DNA of 64,000 nucleotides, from positions 1 to 64,000 of the forward strand of contig JADDOH010001966.1 of NCBI GenBank assembly GCA_016648135.1. Reading direction: 5' to 3'. The stretch comes from Agrypnia vestita (taxonomy: Eukaryota; Arthropoda; Insecta; Trichoptera; Phryganeidae). Positions 11,904 through 23,302 of the stretch are shown here, one piece after another. The stretch's first letter is position 1. Every line of letters starts with the position of its first letter. The position numbers and the translations under genes were made by a program. A model generated the notes under the pieces. The model was not told the origin of the DNA, made no database searches, and saw only the letters and a program-made list of their open reading frames with translations.

Positions 11904-12161
11904 TAAAAAAAAACGACGCTTATATTTAAATGAACTAACAAGTAAAAAAATAATTTTCGGTCAAAAATTTTTGCCTCACTCAAAAAATAAAAGCGTGGGC
12001 CCTTTTCCTCCATCAATAACAGAGTTATGTAATCTATATCAATATCGTGTGCGTCCACCTTTTTGGAAAGTGAGACGAAAATTTTTTGTCCGAATTTTTA
12101 TGTATGTTTTAATGTTTTATGCATTTTAAGTAGGTGCATTTAAATATAAGCGTGTTTTTTT
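11904..12161. mobile_element. Foldback MITE
   Basis: The ends are inverted: left ACGCTTATATTTAAATG (about 11914-11931) against right CATTTAAATATAAGCGTG. Inner segments also pair: TCGGTCAAAAATTTTTGCCT with the complement of the stretch near 12075-12097. Non-coding. Confidence 0.65.
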
Positions 12162-12627
12162 GTAATTTTTTTTTTTTTCAAAAAATGTAATTTTGATCAA
12201 ACATAAGGTTTGAGATTAATTATGCAACACGCCAAGGAACCCAAAAGTATAATTAAAATTTTGCAAAAATAACATTTTTTTCTATCAAAGTCCATCCTTT
12301 GATATTTATAAGATTTAGCAGAGGTGGAGTCCCTAGTAGTAAAATAAAATTCAAATTTATGCGCTATGTGTGTGGCCAAGCTTTACGTCGCGGGGATATT
12401 TATTATTGGAGATATTATTATTCTAATGGGTGGCATAAAATGTTTTATATAACATTCGATCGTTTTGTAGGAAGATCATCCATCAATCATTTATATGTAT
12501 ATTTTCATAGATATGTAGTTTTTTATGTTAGTACGCGAGGATAACTCTTGCGTAAGTAAACGCTTTATTATTATTCACTGTACGTAGGTACCTACTGTCA
12601 CCCGAGAAAACGTTTAGGTCTACCATC
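12162..12627. other. AT-rich DNA
   Basis: An 81-codon ORF (12299-12544) has no recognisable motif and is biased by AT content. Confidence 0.35.
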
Positions 12628-12811
12628 TTTTTTTTGCGAATATCGATGCGAACATGGAATACGTGTCGCATCAATATTCTTACTATTCTCAAACTAAGCC
12701 AAAAGCCTGTACTATGGAAATGGACTAGCTTGCTTGCTCCTGGAATGGGGCCCGAACCACCGATCGCCAGATCAGTAGGAGAGTGTCATGATCACTATAC
12801 CAACAAGCTAC
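12628..12811 (-). mobile_element. tRNA-derived SINE, copy B
   Basis: Same body as copy A (plus-strand GATGCGAACATGGAATACGT), B box seen as GGGCCCGAACC, A-box end CACTATACCAACAAGCTAC, A tail seen as T8 at 12628. Confidence 0.78.
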
Positions 12812-12939
12812 TCTCTCTATTATAATAATAATAATAGGCGCCAGAAAGAGAGGACGACCGCGAGAATATTGTCATTTTAAAATATTCTACTAATTGAATA
12901 ATATTAAAACAAATCCAAGTATTTTGTAAAATTTAATAC

Positions 12940-13430
12940 TGTTACGAGATGGTAGAATTAGACAGAATTACGCACTATCGAAAGCTCTCGAACAGTCCAC
13001 ACGAATCTGGAATAGACAGGGATATTCTCGTAAATTCTGGAAACATAGAAAGTGACATTACCTATAAAAAGAGATCGAACGGCTGCTGCGCACAGTGTGT
13101 ATCAGAGTTGACAGCCGGCTATTACCATAGAAAGCAAAATTGAGAGACGTGTGTTGCTAGCGTCTGTGTGATTCCAGCGATAGTAAATCAAGGAAGTACC
13201 TACCGATGATAGAGGAGTTTTTTAGTGTGAACCTGAGCGATTTAAGTAACATATATCAGTGTATGAGAGACAAGTTCTTCAGGAGTGATAGTGCGAATTA
13301 CGAATTAGATAAAAGAACCGAAGATTCAGTCATTCAAAAAACAGTGCTTCAATTAAATTGGTTTCCAGTGACTTTGGGTAGTAAATAAAAGTTTAAATAG
13401 TTTTTCACAGCCAAGATTCTGTGGGAATAC
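12940..13430 (+). mobile_element. Solo Gypsy-like LTR, 3' terminus lost
   Basis: Starts TGTTACGAGATGG, the same start as the minus-strand LTR at 43557 (TGTAACGAGATGATGG). Contains CCTATAAAAAGAG as a TATA box (about 13062-13074) and AATAAAAGTTTAAAT (about 13384) as poly(A) region, and ends at CTGTGGGAATAC. The expected terminal CA is missing where Penelope DNA follows. No internal retroelement genes adjoin it. Confidence 0.65.
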
Positions 13431-13465
13431 ATTTAATTACGTTAATTTTGTTATTACGGTCGTTA

Positions 13466-13870
13466 GACATCAACAGAACCGTACCTTATACCCAGATTAG
13501 TGAGGGAGTCCATTGAAATATACAAACATCGCAATTTCAATAGAGATGGCAGTTACAAACTATTAAGTATTTGGCGCCCTGTTCTAACGACACTGATTCA
13601 ACCCTTGAGAGAAGTCGCAGTAAAATCCACCGACGTAACTAGTACATATTTCACACTGGCGACCTCTATTGTAGAAGAAGAGAACACTCCACAACAAAGT
13701 GCATACAATTTACGCCCTACAAAGCAGCACCTAATCAGTCCGACGTCTACCTCCGCGGGTAAAGGTCGTCCTCCTGATGACGTTGGATAAGTATCCAACG
13801 AAACGTCGAGATTCGCTTCTCGGTAATACATACGGTGCGTATAAAATATCCGAAATTACAGTTAAATATA
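13466..13870 (+). mobile_element. Penelope-like element 3' end
   Basis: About 40 codons (from about 13466) read YLIPRLVRESIEIYKHRNF and NRDGSYKLLSIWRPVL, the usual C-terminal end of the GIY-YIG endonuclease of Penelope-like elements. The frame runs to a stop at 13790. The end of the ORF overlaps a hammerhead ribozyme (13771-13810), a known companion of Penelope terminal repeats. A stop just upstream shows the protein is 5'-truncated. Confidence 0.68.
13771..13810 (+). ncRNA. Hammerhead ribozyme (type I, tiny stem III), Penelope-associated
   Basis: Core CTGATGA at 13774-13780. Stem II is GTTGGATA/TATCCAAC (13782-13789 with 13792-13799). GAA follows at 13800-13802, and a one-pair stem III A(CG)T leads to the GTC cleavage site, with C17 at 13807. 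Stem I is closed by CTC (13771-13773) and GAG (13808-13810). An extra C lies between CTGATGA and stem II. Confidence 0.75.
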
Positions 13871-14449
13871 ACTTTTTTTTTCATTACACGATATTGCAAA
13901 CAGAATCACAGTTAGCCAACACCTTTATACCAAAAGATGAAACGCGAAAATTTAGGCAGGACTTCTCTTTTTTAATATTGATTCACGTATTATTCGGATG
14001 CTGTGATGTGGGAATCTGATCACTCGCCTATTTGGAGCCGTTAAGGCGTTGAGTCCACAGTGTGTTTGGTCCGTGGACCTAGGAATTTTCCGGGAAATCG
14101 CAGAGCGGTACGGACCCTCCACTCGGCCTTAGGGAAAACGAGACAAAAGGGTGTACAATGTACAGCCTGGATATTACTTTTTTTTATCATTACACACTTC
14201 TGGAGGGGAAATATATCACAAGTGAAAAATATATAAATCAGAAATAGATTCCTTCCGATTTATAGTGCGGCTAACAATTCGGGTTCGATATGTGAGGACG
14301 TCGATTTGTCGGGAAAGTGGCTGGATATGTGTCGTAAATATTGGTAAAATTATTTTTAGACCGATTTTCGAGAGTACGCAAACATTTATTTTTCTTAGAT
14401 TTTGCGTCTTATTGAATCTGAATTGAATTTATGAATATTTTATTATTAT
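13871..14449. other. Mixed DNA, partly GC-rich
   Basis: 14030-14160 is GC-rich and may be more Penelope or LTR material. Nothing recognised. Confidence 0.35.
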
Positions 14450-15046
14450 TGTAACGGTGTGGTTAAAATATATTATGTATAGAATCCCTTCCTTAGCTGA
14501 ATCCTTAGCTGTGACATTTGAGGAAACTCAGGAACAGTCAGGAAACGACGGAAACACACTACAAACATCTGGAAAGATCGGAAAGCCAACGTGTTTCCTA
14601 TAAAAGGCAAGACCGAGTCGCGGCGTTTACCGATATAGTTTATTTTGACGTTTCTACAGGCGCGATATTAGCAATGCTATTTTAATATGAAATTAATGTA
14701 TCAATTAACACAAGTTAGATGAATCGCTTTGACAGATACACAGAAAAATCTATTTATCTATAAAGTGTTTTGGTTTAATCTATTGTGTTTTAATTATCAA
14801 GAAACATTTTTCAAAAAAATCATAAATAATATGTAATTTTATTAAAATTTACATAATAATTTACGTTAAATTATTGTTTCTTATTTTGGCAGATGCTTAA
14901 TTACCTCGTAGTATGAATTTAGATATTTTCTGAATGTATATATGTAAATGAAATTAAGGTCGCGTGTTTATGACAAGATCACATTGCCCATCTGTCGAAG
15001 CATGAGGACTAGAGTCCGGCTAGGCCTAGATCCTCCACACCGTTAA
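14450..15046 (+). mobile_element. Solo LTR-like element
   Basis: Starts TGTAACGGTGTGG and ends CCACACCGTTA, an 11-base inverted terminus, with CCTATAAAAGGC (about 14598-14609) as TATA box. The U3 resembles the one near 25520-25540 (CRTGTTTCMTATAAAAGG). No convincing target duplication. Confidence 0.55.
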
Positions 15047-15393
15047 TTAAACTGTCTTGACATCCATTGCTTAAATGTTTTTGATAAATATTGTAATAAT
15101 AAAAAAATATCCGGTTTCAACGAAAAATAGATGCTTCACTAATAAATTAATTAGCATACATAGATGAAATCTGATGACCGTGTAGAATGTACTGATCACT
15201 TTAATTTAATCGATTGAATTTTTCTATAGCGTAGTAAGTTACGGATTCGATTCTCGGTTGAGATTCTTTTTTTGCGCGCATTTTCTACATACTTTATAAA
15301 ATGAATCTACTTTTTATGGTTTAAAATGTGTGGTTTCTCATGGTATTTTGTTCCTTTCCCTGATTAGCTATCTTTACCATCTCAATATATCGT
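15047..15393. other. AT-rich DNA
   Basis: Nothing recognised. Confidence 0.35.
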
Positions 15394-15396
15394 TTC

Positions 15397-15591
15397 TATA
15401 TAAAATCCTTACCTACGTAAAATGCAGGACTCCCGAGCGAACGCGGTACCTACAAGCCGCGAGTGTACTCGCTCTCGACAGCAGCTGGTTCAGTTAAAAT
15501 TGCTTCAGTTAAAATTGCGGCTTGCAAACAAGAATTTTTAACTTGATTGACTCGACTTATCGACCGTGAAAAAATACCTTGTATTTTGAAG
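15397..15591 (+). promoter_or_regulatory. Possible promoter and non-coding first exon
   Basis: TATATAAAA at 15397-15405 is followed by GC-richer DNA, a tandem duplication of TTCAGTTAAAATTGC (near 15489-15518) that looks like two insect initiators (TCAGTT), and a strong splice-donor match GAAG|GTAAGA with the cut after 15591. An LTR of unknown family is an equal alternative. A 110-codon minus ORF (15450-15782) over it has no recognisable motif. Confidence 0.25.
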
Positions 15592-16469
15592 GTAAGATCT
15601 ACGCTGAGATCATTCGACGCATTAAAAACTAAACGCAAAAATTGGAGATGTTCCTCCCGTGTGAACCAGAACCGGAAGTTCGCTGACGAGAAGAAATTCG
15701 GAGTGAAGGTAATTCCATGCACTTTCCTCTTTCTCATCCTATCTTGGATTCCTTTTTGTATTCCGACAGCGTGACGTGCCACACACGTGCGCGTACACTG
15801 TGTTCATCATTCTTTAAATTCTGACTTCTTGGCCAATAATGTAAATATTTCAATTTATATACATTTGTTTATAGCTCAATTTAAGTATGACTAATGTAAC
15901 AGACTATAAGGGTTTTATAGGTCTATAAAATAAATAATTAAACAAATAAACAAAGTTTTACTCGCGTAAATATGTTAAATAAATGCTGGTGTTTATATTT
16001 CCATCATTTTTTAAAAATATATTCCTATCTGCTAAGATACTAAAAAATATTTTTGATGAAAACTGATAATTTCAAAGCTCATTCCGCTTGAATCAAAAAT
16101 CAGACGTGAAAATCAGACTTTTCACCTTTTGATCTTTTCCGTATTGCATAATCATGCCGCAAATTTTTTATATAAAGGCATTCACAAATTTTTACCAACA
16201 TGAAACGCATTTGCGAAATATGGAGGGTTTGAAATTAGGCTTTTATGCGGGGTCTTATTTGACACGTAAATAGCGTGGGGGGTGAAATGATTTCAACTGA
16301 AGGCTTTTAAACTTTTTAAAGGTTGCTCGCTCAAAATTGTATGACTACATTCGTGAACTAAAAATGAGTATTTTTATTTCCTAATTAAAACACTTTTTCT
16401 AAGTCGCAGTTTTAGAGTCGTAGTTCTATGATAGATAAAAAAATAATATAAATAATAATATATGGAAAA
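15592..16469. other. AT-rich DNA
   Basis: Nothing recognised. Confidence 0.35.
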
Positions 16470-16800
16470 AACTATGTATCTAAAAAATATTGGTATACCT
16501 CCGGAATACGAACCCAGAACTTTTCCTTCAAGAATATTAAATGCCTGTCGATTATGTCTGCATCTTTAAGTATGGGCATTATGATTTTTACCAACCAGGT
16601 GATACGTAATAAGGAGTGTCTGAAATTCAAGAGCTCTGCATCCCAGACTATATGAACTGCTTCAGCCGCGGGAGGGGTTGTAGAACCGATCAACCATTGC
16701 CAGAAGATTTAGTGAACGGGCATTTGCGGTGGCAGGCCCAAAGGAATTCTCTACCCTCCATAGGTAATACGGAACAGCGCATCAGAAATATTGTTTGAAA
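16470..16800 (-). pseudogene. Unidentified transposon-like coding relic
   Basis: A minus-strand ORF of 73 codons (16472-16693) reads GSTTPPAAEAVHIVWDAELL and later KEKFWVRIPEVYQYF. Composition is protein-like and less AT-rich than the flanks. An out-of-frame extension reaches about 16800. I do not recognise the family; a LINE or LTR polyprotein remnant is most likely. Confidence 0.4.
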
Positions 16801-17275
16801 TAATATCGCGTGAAGAAAGAACGACACATAAGTAAGATGCAAGTGATTTGGGGTTTGAAAATATGCACCACGCTTTTATTTATACAAAGTATTCACAAAT
16901 TCTCAGTTACAATAAATCAACATAACAACGTGATCTTGAAATATTCAACTAGAGAGCTCAATTAAGAACGACTCATATATCAATATGATTTCAAATCTTA
17001 AACGCTAATCCAACCAACAGTGTGAGAGAAAAAAGAGCAATAAACCAAAAAAGTGAGAAACAATGTATGAAGAGCAATAATTACATAATAATAAATATCA
17101 ACAATATTAAGCAATAAAACAAAAAAGTGAAAAACAAAGTATGGAAGACAGCTTTTAAATCAACACTCTCCCGAACATCACATTCTTATGACAGAAGAGC
17201 TATCAATAAAAAAAAATGAAAAACAATAAGTACATAATATTAATTATGAACAACAATAATTTATTAACATGCTTA
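16801..17275. other. AT-rich DNA
   Basis: A-rich partial repeats (GTGARAAACAAWGTATGRAGA near 17055 and 17125); nothing coding. Confidence 0.35.
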
Positions 17276-17494
17276 CTAGTTGTAACCCGTAAAAAATGAC
17301 CGAAAATTGGTTCGCGTCTTTGCTAAGCCCTAGTATATATTTATCGTATTTTTCGGGTTAACTGGTCAGGGGTTCAAGCCCCATCTCCGGCCGTTTAATT
17401 TGTTTTTAGCCGTGAAGTCGAACAAAATTACGGGGACAGACAGACAGACGGATGGACAGACGGACGGACAGACAGCGAAATTATTATATTTTGA
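17276..17494 (-). mobile_element. Non-autonomous Helitron
   Basis: Minus-strand 5' end TC at 17494, then AATAATTTCGCTGTCTGTCC. The 3' end has a weak hairpin (GTCATTTTTTACGGG) and CTAG at 17279-17276 followed by T, i.e. insertion between A and T. Inside is a tRNA-like B box (GGTTCAAGCCCC, about 17372-17383) and a GACAGACGG microsatellite. Confidence 0.75.
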
Positions 17495-18454
17495 TGATAT
17501 TTTCATCTTAATTTAATCATCGACACTTAGACACTGGTCTTACTGTGGTATTTTTTTTATCTCAGCTAACATGTCTCAATCTTACATAAGATAGAATTCA
17601 GAAAATAATATTTTTTGATGAATTTGCTGAAGTGCGAATTTTATACATCATATTCAGCGAAATATTTTAGATTGGATTGGTTCAATAGACCACGGATTGG
17701 TTCAATAGACAATAGACCCCTTGGAAGGTTTAATTAAATAAAAATCCACGTTTTCATTAGATTCCGAATAATTTTGCCGTTTTATTTTCTAAGCGTGTAA
17801 AAGAAAAATAGTTTAAATTAATAACAAAAACTGAAGAAATACATTTTCCATGTCCGCTCTTTACGACGAAACTGGGCTAAAAAGCTGACTTGTAACACTT
17901 ATAATGTTTCTCAAAACTTTCGCAAAAGTTTTCTTGACCATTTTCTCGAGCCGACCAACTTTTCAAATCTCAAGGCAGGCTGCGACGGGAAATTAATGGT
18001 GACCGGATGGGGAAAAGCATCAATCTAACATCACAGCTTGCTGGTGACAACCTGACAGGCTCGGAGTCTGCGTGATAATTGATTTTTTGAAAATTTCGGC
18101 TAACTTTACGTTGATTAGCGAGTTAATTATGCTAATTTTTAATTAAATTACGATGAAATAATGAATTAAAAAGTGTACTAATTTATTTTATTATCATTTT
18201 ATCACTTACATATGTTTTATACTCGTATATTCTTTTTTCTCGTACTTTATCCGTTCGTTTTTTCATAGCAATATGAGATGCAAGCTCTAATAAGGATAAA
18301 AACCTTAGAGATATTAAAAATATAATTTTTTGAAAGGTTTTATTTAACTTTTACACAAAAGAATAAATTTTATATAATCGGTATAAGTTACTGCAATGAT
18401 AATTTAACGTTTTGCAAAAAAAAAAAGTCTGATTAAGTCTAATAAAGTCTGATA
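17495..18454. other. AT-rich DNA
   Basis: A short direct repeat GGATTGGTTCAATAGAC sits at about 17675-17711. Otherwise nothing. Confidence 0.4.
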
Positions 18455-19738
18455 TTAGGTCCTTACATATGAAATTGGCGTTTTGCCTTACTGGCAAATT
18501 GGATCTCAAATATCTTCTCTTTGGTTAGGAATTCCAAATCCAAATTTATACAGCTATTTACTCATGTATTTGTGTTTTGAAAATTATAATTCATTTGTTT
18601 TTTCCTCAATTATTTTTTTCTTTGCGTCACTCAGTTTACAAAATGAAAAACTTGAAATATCGCGTTATTTACGAGTACGAGTTCCACCGTGGCACCAGTG
18701 CTGCAGAAACGGCTCGAAGGATTAATGATGTGTATGGCGACGGTACCGCAAAAGAAAACACAGTGCGTTTTTGGTTCCAACGTTTTCGTTCTGGAAATTT
18801 CGACCTGCAAAACAAGCCCCGTGGACGGCCGGAGACCAAAGTTGATAATGAAGAATTGAAGGCTATTTGGAAGCGGATCCATCGCAAACCACATCCGAGT
18901 TAGCTGCAGGCTGCGGTGTTAGTGATAAAACTGTTTTAATCCACTTGAAGCAAATTGGTAAGGTGAAAAAGCTTGAAAGGTGGGTACCTCACGAATTGAG
19001 TGAAGCAAATCAACAAACGCGCGTTGACTGCTGCGTTGCATTACTCAAACGGCACAATAATGAAGGGATTTTAAATCGAATCATTACCTGTGAAGAAAAG
19101 TGGATCCTGTACGATAATTGGAAGCGCTCATCGCAATGGCTGAACCCTGCCGAACCAGCCAAACCATGCCCCAAGCGAAAATTGACTCCAAAAAAGTTAC
19201 TTGTGAGCGTTTGGTGGACTAGTGCTGGTGTCGTTCACTACAGCTTTCTTAAATCTGGCCAGACGATTACGGCAGATGTCTATTGTCAGCAACTGCAAAC
19301 CATGATGGAAAAGCTAGCTGCTAAACAACCGAGGCTGGTTAATCGCTCTAGGCCACTGCTGCTTCATGATAACGCTAGACCACACACTGCACAACAGACG
19401 GCTACCAAATTAGAGGAGCTTCAATTGGAATGTCTAAGACATCCACCGTACTCTCCGGACCTTGCCCCAACAGATTACCATTTTTTTCGAAATTTGGATA
19501 ACTTCTTGCAAAGGAAAAAATTCAACTCCGATGGGGCAGTCCAAACCGCCTTCAAAGATTTTATTGATTCCCGTCCGAATGGTTTTTTTAGTAAAGCGAT
19601 CGATGAACTACCTATGAGATGGCAAAAGTGCATAGATAGCAATGGTACATACTTTGATTAAATAAATATATTATAATAAAAAAAATCGGCTTTATGTTCC
19701 TCCCATACTAAACGCCAATTTCATATGTAAGGACCTAA
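18455..19738 (+). mobile_element. mariner copy 1, full length
   Basis: 1284 bp with terminal inverted repeats of about 29 bp starting TTAGGTCCTTACATATGAAA, flanked by TA on both sides (18453-18454 and 19739-19740). It contains one transposase gene. The structure is complete, but the gene is broken by a frameshift and a catalytic substitution. Near-identical relatives lie at 37359 and 39562 in the same orientation. Confidence 0.97.
18643..19661 (+). pseudogene. mariner transposase, frameshifted, first catalytic Asp changed
   Basis: Expected about 339 residues (the family is 340-350). N-terminal paired-like DNA-binding helices (FHRGTSAAETARRINDVYGD) are followed by a loss of one G near 18867 relative to copies 2 and 3, which shifts frame. 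The rest is open to 19661: RWVPHEL linker motif, WWTSAGVVHYSFL, LLHDNARPHTA (second Asp) and YSPDLAPTDYHFF (third Asp, D34D spacing). At the first catalytic position the motif is TCEEKW where the family has TCDEKW and copy 2 has TFDEKW, so the metal-binding Asp is Glu here. Most similar to cecropia/mellifera-type mariners from memory of the family. Inactive by two independent lesions. Confidence 0.95.
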
Positions 19739-19751
19739 TATATTGAAAAAA

Positions 19752-19795
19752 AATTGCGAACTTTGATATTGCATATCTCTATAACTATTGGTATA
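19752..19795. repeat. Half copy of the 31848-32152 foldback
   Basis: CGAACTTTGATATTGCATAT followed by CTCTATAACT resembles one arm of the foldback at 31.8-32.2 kb. Another copy is at 27350-27392. Confidence 0.45.
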
Positions 19796-19928
19796 AAATC
19801 ATGGTTGCTTAAACATTTTCAATCAAGGTAGGAATTCACCTGTACAGTGATATGGACTAGCTCTGTTACATCCTGTATAAATCAGAGTTTGTTGAAATTA
19901 AAAACTTGTTGATTTAATTTTTTACATA

Positions 19929-20118
19929 TCGACGGTCCCTACGTATACTGTCGAATCTACAAAAAATATTTTTTAATTCAATATACGTTTTTGGACAAAG
20001 TTTTTAAAAAAAATACTTGTCCAACAAAGAATGTACTAAAGAAAAAATTATCAATTTTTTAAGATTATCCGAAAATATAGAATAAATCGGATTCGACAGT
20101 AAACGTTGGGACCGTCGA
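19929..20118. mobile_element. MITE, TA target, 190 bp
   Basis: Inverted ends TCGACGGTCCCWACGTWTAC and TGTCGAATC (about 28 bp) at 19929 and 20118, flanked by TA on both sides. Non-coding, so a Tc1/mariner-type non-autonomous element. Confidence 0.82.
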
Positions 20119-20287
20119 TATTTATATTCTGTGGAACTTGAAATAAAAAGACGCCGGCTTGTCCACAATCAAACAGCACAAGCAGAAACTGGATTTGTCA
20201 TAGATTTGGTGGTGACAATTTAATCGTCTGATTTTGTGTACTGCACGTTTTTTACCATCACGAAAATGAAAACTTTATCCTTAGGTA

Positions 20288-20416
20288 TAGGTCAACTGCT
20301 GAGAGCTTTGGTATGATCATCTCATTCTGTTGTCATCTCTCTTCTTTTATATGGAGTCAATGTATGTCAGATGTATTTTTGCACAAGTCATACAAAAGCT
20401 CTTAGCGGTTGACCTA
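20288..20416. mobile_element. MITE, TA target, 129 bp
   Basis: Left TAGGTCAACTGCTGAGAGCT and right complement TAGGTCAACCGCTAAGAGCT match over about 29 bases, with TA duplicated outside. Non-coding; not the same ends as the mariner copies. Confidence 0.85.
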
Positions 20417-20419
20417 TAA

Positions 20420-21126
20420 AAAATTTTGCTTCAAAAATTAAATCTTCTTTGGTCTTTAGTGAAGAAGTTTTACAAACTCGAGACGAGACTGAAAATGAAT
20501 TATTACAATTTGAAAATTATGAATTTCAAAACACGTCATTAACTTTATCTCAAATATTAATTACACTGTGTGTTTGGTAAATATCTTAAATTATTCCAAT
20601 TTTGTTTTTTTTACGTGGGAGAAAATAATAGGTCGTAAAGTATTTTGAAAAATATCTAATCTTCCGTGAAAACCGCTTTACAGAATCTTAGTAAGAATAT
20701 AATACAATTTTCTGTCTTACATTGAATAATCAATAAGTAGATATAAATATATATTATTATAAATATAAAAATTATATTGACCCTGATGGGATAAACCCTG
20801 AAAATAAAAATATTTCAATTAAGCTAGCGGAAGTGAGATAAACAATAAATAACGCAGCTACTGTGTACTAAAATATTAATGTTAAAGTTTTTATATTTCT
20901 GAACGGAAATGAGAGTCGCTATTATGATCATAAATAAAACGTTTATGACTTTGTATATTGAAATTAGAAAATTATTCACGAAAACTAAACACGTTTTCAT
21001 TTTCTCTATTCTTAGATAAAGTGTATACGAAATAGCGCTTTAATATTTCAATAATATCTTTATATATTATGTTCTAAAAACACAATTACTGGATTTTCTT
21101 CACAGAGGGATAATTATTACATTACA
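20420..21126. other. AT-rich DNA
   Basis: Nothing recognised. Confidence 0.4.
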
Positions 21127-21366
21127 TCCCAATTACAATAATTTCATTGTCTGTCCTTCTGTCCGCCCGTTCGTCTGTCTGTGTATCTTTCTGTTTGTCC
21201 CCGTAACTTCGTGTAACGTCCGAAACTTTTTCAGTCAATTTTTTTTCCAAAAAATATTGTTTTCCTGAAAATTTTTTTCGTTTTTTTTTTAAATAATATA
21301 AATACAAACTTACTCCTTAGTAAACTAGTTGTAAAAGTACCATCATTTTTGACGGGTTACAGCTAG
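21127..21366 (+). mobile_element. Non-autonomous Helitron
   Basis: 5' A|TC at 21127, then AATAATTTCATTGTCTGTCC, a GTCC/GTCTGTCT microsatellite, a 3' hairpin (CATCA-TTTT-TGACGG area) and GTTACAGCTAG|T at 21366. All three Helitron end rules (TC, hairpin, CTRR, A/T insertion) are met. Confidence 0.82.
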
Positions 21367-21619
21367 TAAATAATAAAATATTTATATTTAATTAAACCAC
21401 AGTTTAAAAAAAATTAAACCATTATGAAATTAAAAATGTTATATAACGTGCCAAAATAGACGTCTAAAACATGTGAACTGTTTCAAATACCTCTGTGTTA
21501 TAACATCTCAGGGTGGAAAGCGAGAAAGTGTCCCCTGTATTACCCCGTACTTAGAAAAGCGGAGCTCAGCCAGTGAGCAAAGTTCTCAGTATTCAAATCA
21601 GTTTTCAGGCCAACCCTAG

Positions 21620-22022
21620 TGTGCGGCCACGAGCATCTTGACCGAAAGAACCCGCTCAAGGCTACAGGCCGCCGAGATGGGATTTCTACGAGGAACAGTT
21701 GGAGTTACCAGAAGGGACAGAATCAGAAATACTCAAATAGGAGAATGTCTCGAGTAGAGCCCTTATTGATGTTTAACGAGAAATCACAGTTGCGGTGACT
21801 TGGACATATCTTGCCGATGCCGGCAGATAGACTGCCAAAGCGGATATTCCAGGCAATACCAGAAGGCAGAAAACCAAGGGGCCGTCCTAGGAGGAACAGG
21901 CGGAAATAGTTGGAGGATTAAATTGGGATGACGTGGAGAGCGCAAGAGCCGAAGACAGAACAAATTGGAACCTTCTATGCGGCGCAGGGACCCGACCCAT
22001 TGAGATAAGAGTTAGAAGAAAA
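21620..22022 (+). pseudogene. RTE-like LINE C-terminal fragment
   Basis: Plus-strand translation, with a few frameshifts, shows ERTRSRLQAAEMGFLRGT and GVTRRDRIRNTQIGE, the common 'xRLxAAEMxFLRRTxGxTRRDRIRN' segment after the RT palm. It is followed by remnants of the 'RGRPRRTW' motif and the terminal RRPDP region, then an A/G-rich tail. Decayed and 5'-truncated. Confidence 0.75.
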
Positions 22023-22268
22023 AAAAGAAGAACCCATACTTATTTGTGATTTTCCCATGAATTTATTTAAAGTTTAATTTGGTAATGCATAAAACTTTTA
22101 AATTATACTTGTTTAAATACGAACTGAAATATTTTACATGTTAGCAAAATGTTTATGTTTGTATATTACCGCTAAAAAAATTGTTGTTATAAATTAATAT
22201 AAATAATTTTATGGTAAAAAGTTAATGGTTTGAATATTAATAGTATAATTTGACATGTATTACATGAA

Positions 22269-22450
22269 CGGCGACCCTTGTAGCCCAGTGGGCACGAGAT
22301 ACCTACTTGATTCTAACACCGAGGGTTCCGGGTTCGATTCCCGGTTAGGTCACAATAAATGGATGTGATTTATTTAAGATCGGGTGTGTTTATTATTTAA
22401 CAACTTCAGTGGTTGGGCCTCTTGGCATGTTGAAGTGTTAAAAAAAATGA
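22269..22450 (+). mobile_element. tRNA-derived SINE, second family
   Basis: A box region TAGCCCAGTGGGCACGAG and perfect B box GGTTCGATTCCCGG (about 22331-22344), then about 90 bases of unrelated body and an A tail. No other copy is seen in the window. The head lacks a proper acceptor stem, so it is not a tRNA gene. Confidence 0.75.
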
Positions 22451-23300
22451 AAATAAGATAAATCTATTAAGTGGTTGAGTAAGCAGTAATTGGGATCGTT
22501 TTTTGTATTATTTTAATGATTACAAGTTTATAAATAAATATTTTTTTGAATGGTGACAGAAAGAGCAATATTATACAAAATTTGAAAATATTTCTGACTT
22601 TCATTTTTGAAGCTTTTAATAATTTTATTATTATGGTTTCACTTCCATTACAGACATATAAAATAGGAATTGACTAGGATTCAGTGCCTTTTGGCTTCTT
22701 TACAAACTAGTCAGTTTTGTGATTATTATGGTGTGGAAACAAGTCTCTTAGAGAATTTCGTCTCCTTATTATATTTTTTTATAATAATTATGTATTTTAA
22801 TTTTAATCCCTTTTTATTTTATTTTTGAAAAATAATTTAATTTTGCTTCAATATTTTAATGTATTTTATCTAAAACTTGTCATTTATTCATTTTATTTTC
22901 AAATGGATATTGCTGAAGGAATAGAATTATACTAAGAGATAGAAAGAAGATTTCTCAAATATTTACGCCTTCTATTGATCTTTTTTAGCGCTTGAGAAAG
23001 ACTGGCCTACCTTAATCCTCAAAGCCTTCAAGAACCTTCACAAGTATTTTAATATAATACAAATTAAATTATGTACCTGTTTAAACACTTCCTGAGAAGG
23101 TACATTGGTAAAATGATTTCAAATAAATCTGTGCAAATCTCCGAGAGGAAGATAAAGTCCACGGACGATAAACGAGATGAGAATAGTTGTGCGAGTTGTT
23201 TGATCGACATTTTTACGATATCCAATTTATGCTGGTAGGTACCGGGTCTTAAGACTAAACCCTAAAATAAGAATTAATTGCCCGTTTTATGTGTATGCCA
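22451..23300. other. AT-rich DNA
   Basis: Nothing recognised. Confidence 0.4.
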
Positions 23301-23302
23301 AG

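Noticed and set aside
15171..15200. CTGATGA as a hammerhead core
   Set aside because: No GAAA or stem II follows.
22269..22345. tRNA gene
   Set aside because: Boxes A and B are present but the acceptor stem does not pair and a SINE body with A tail follows.
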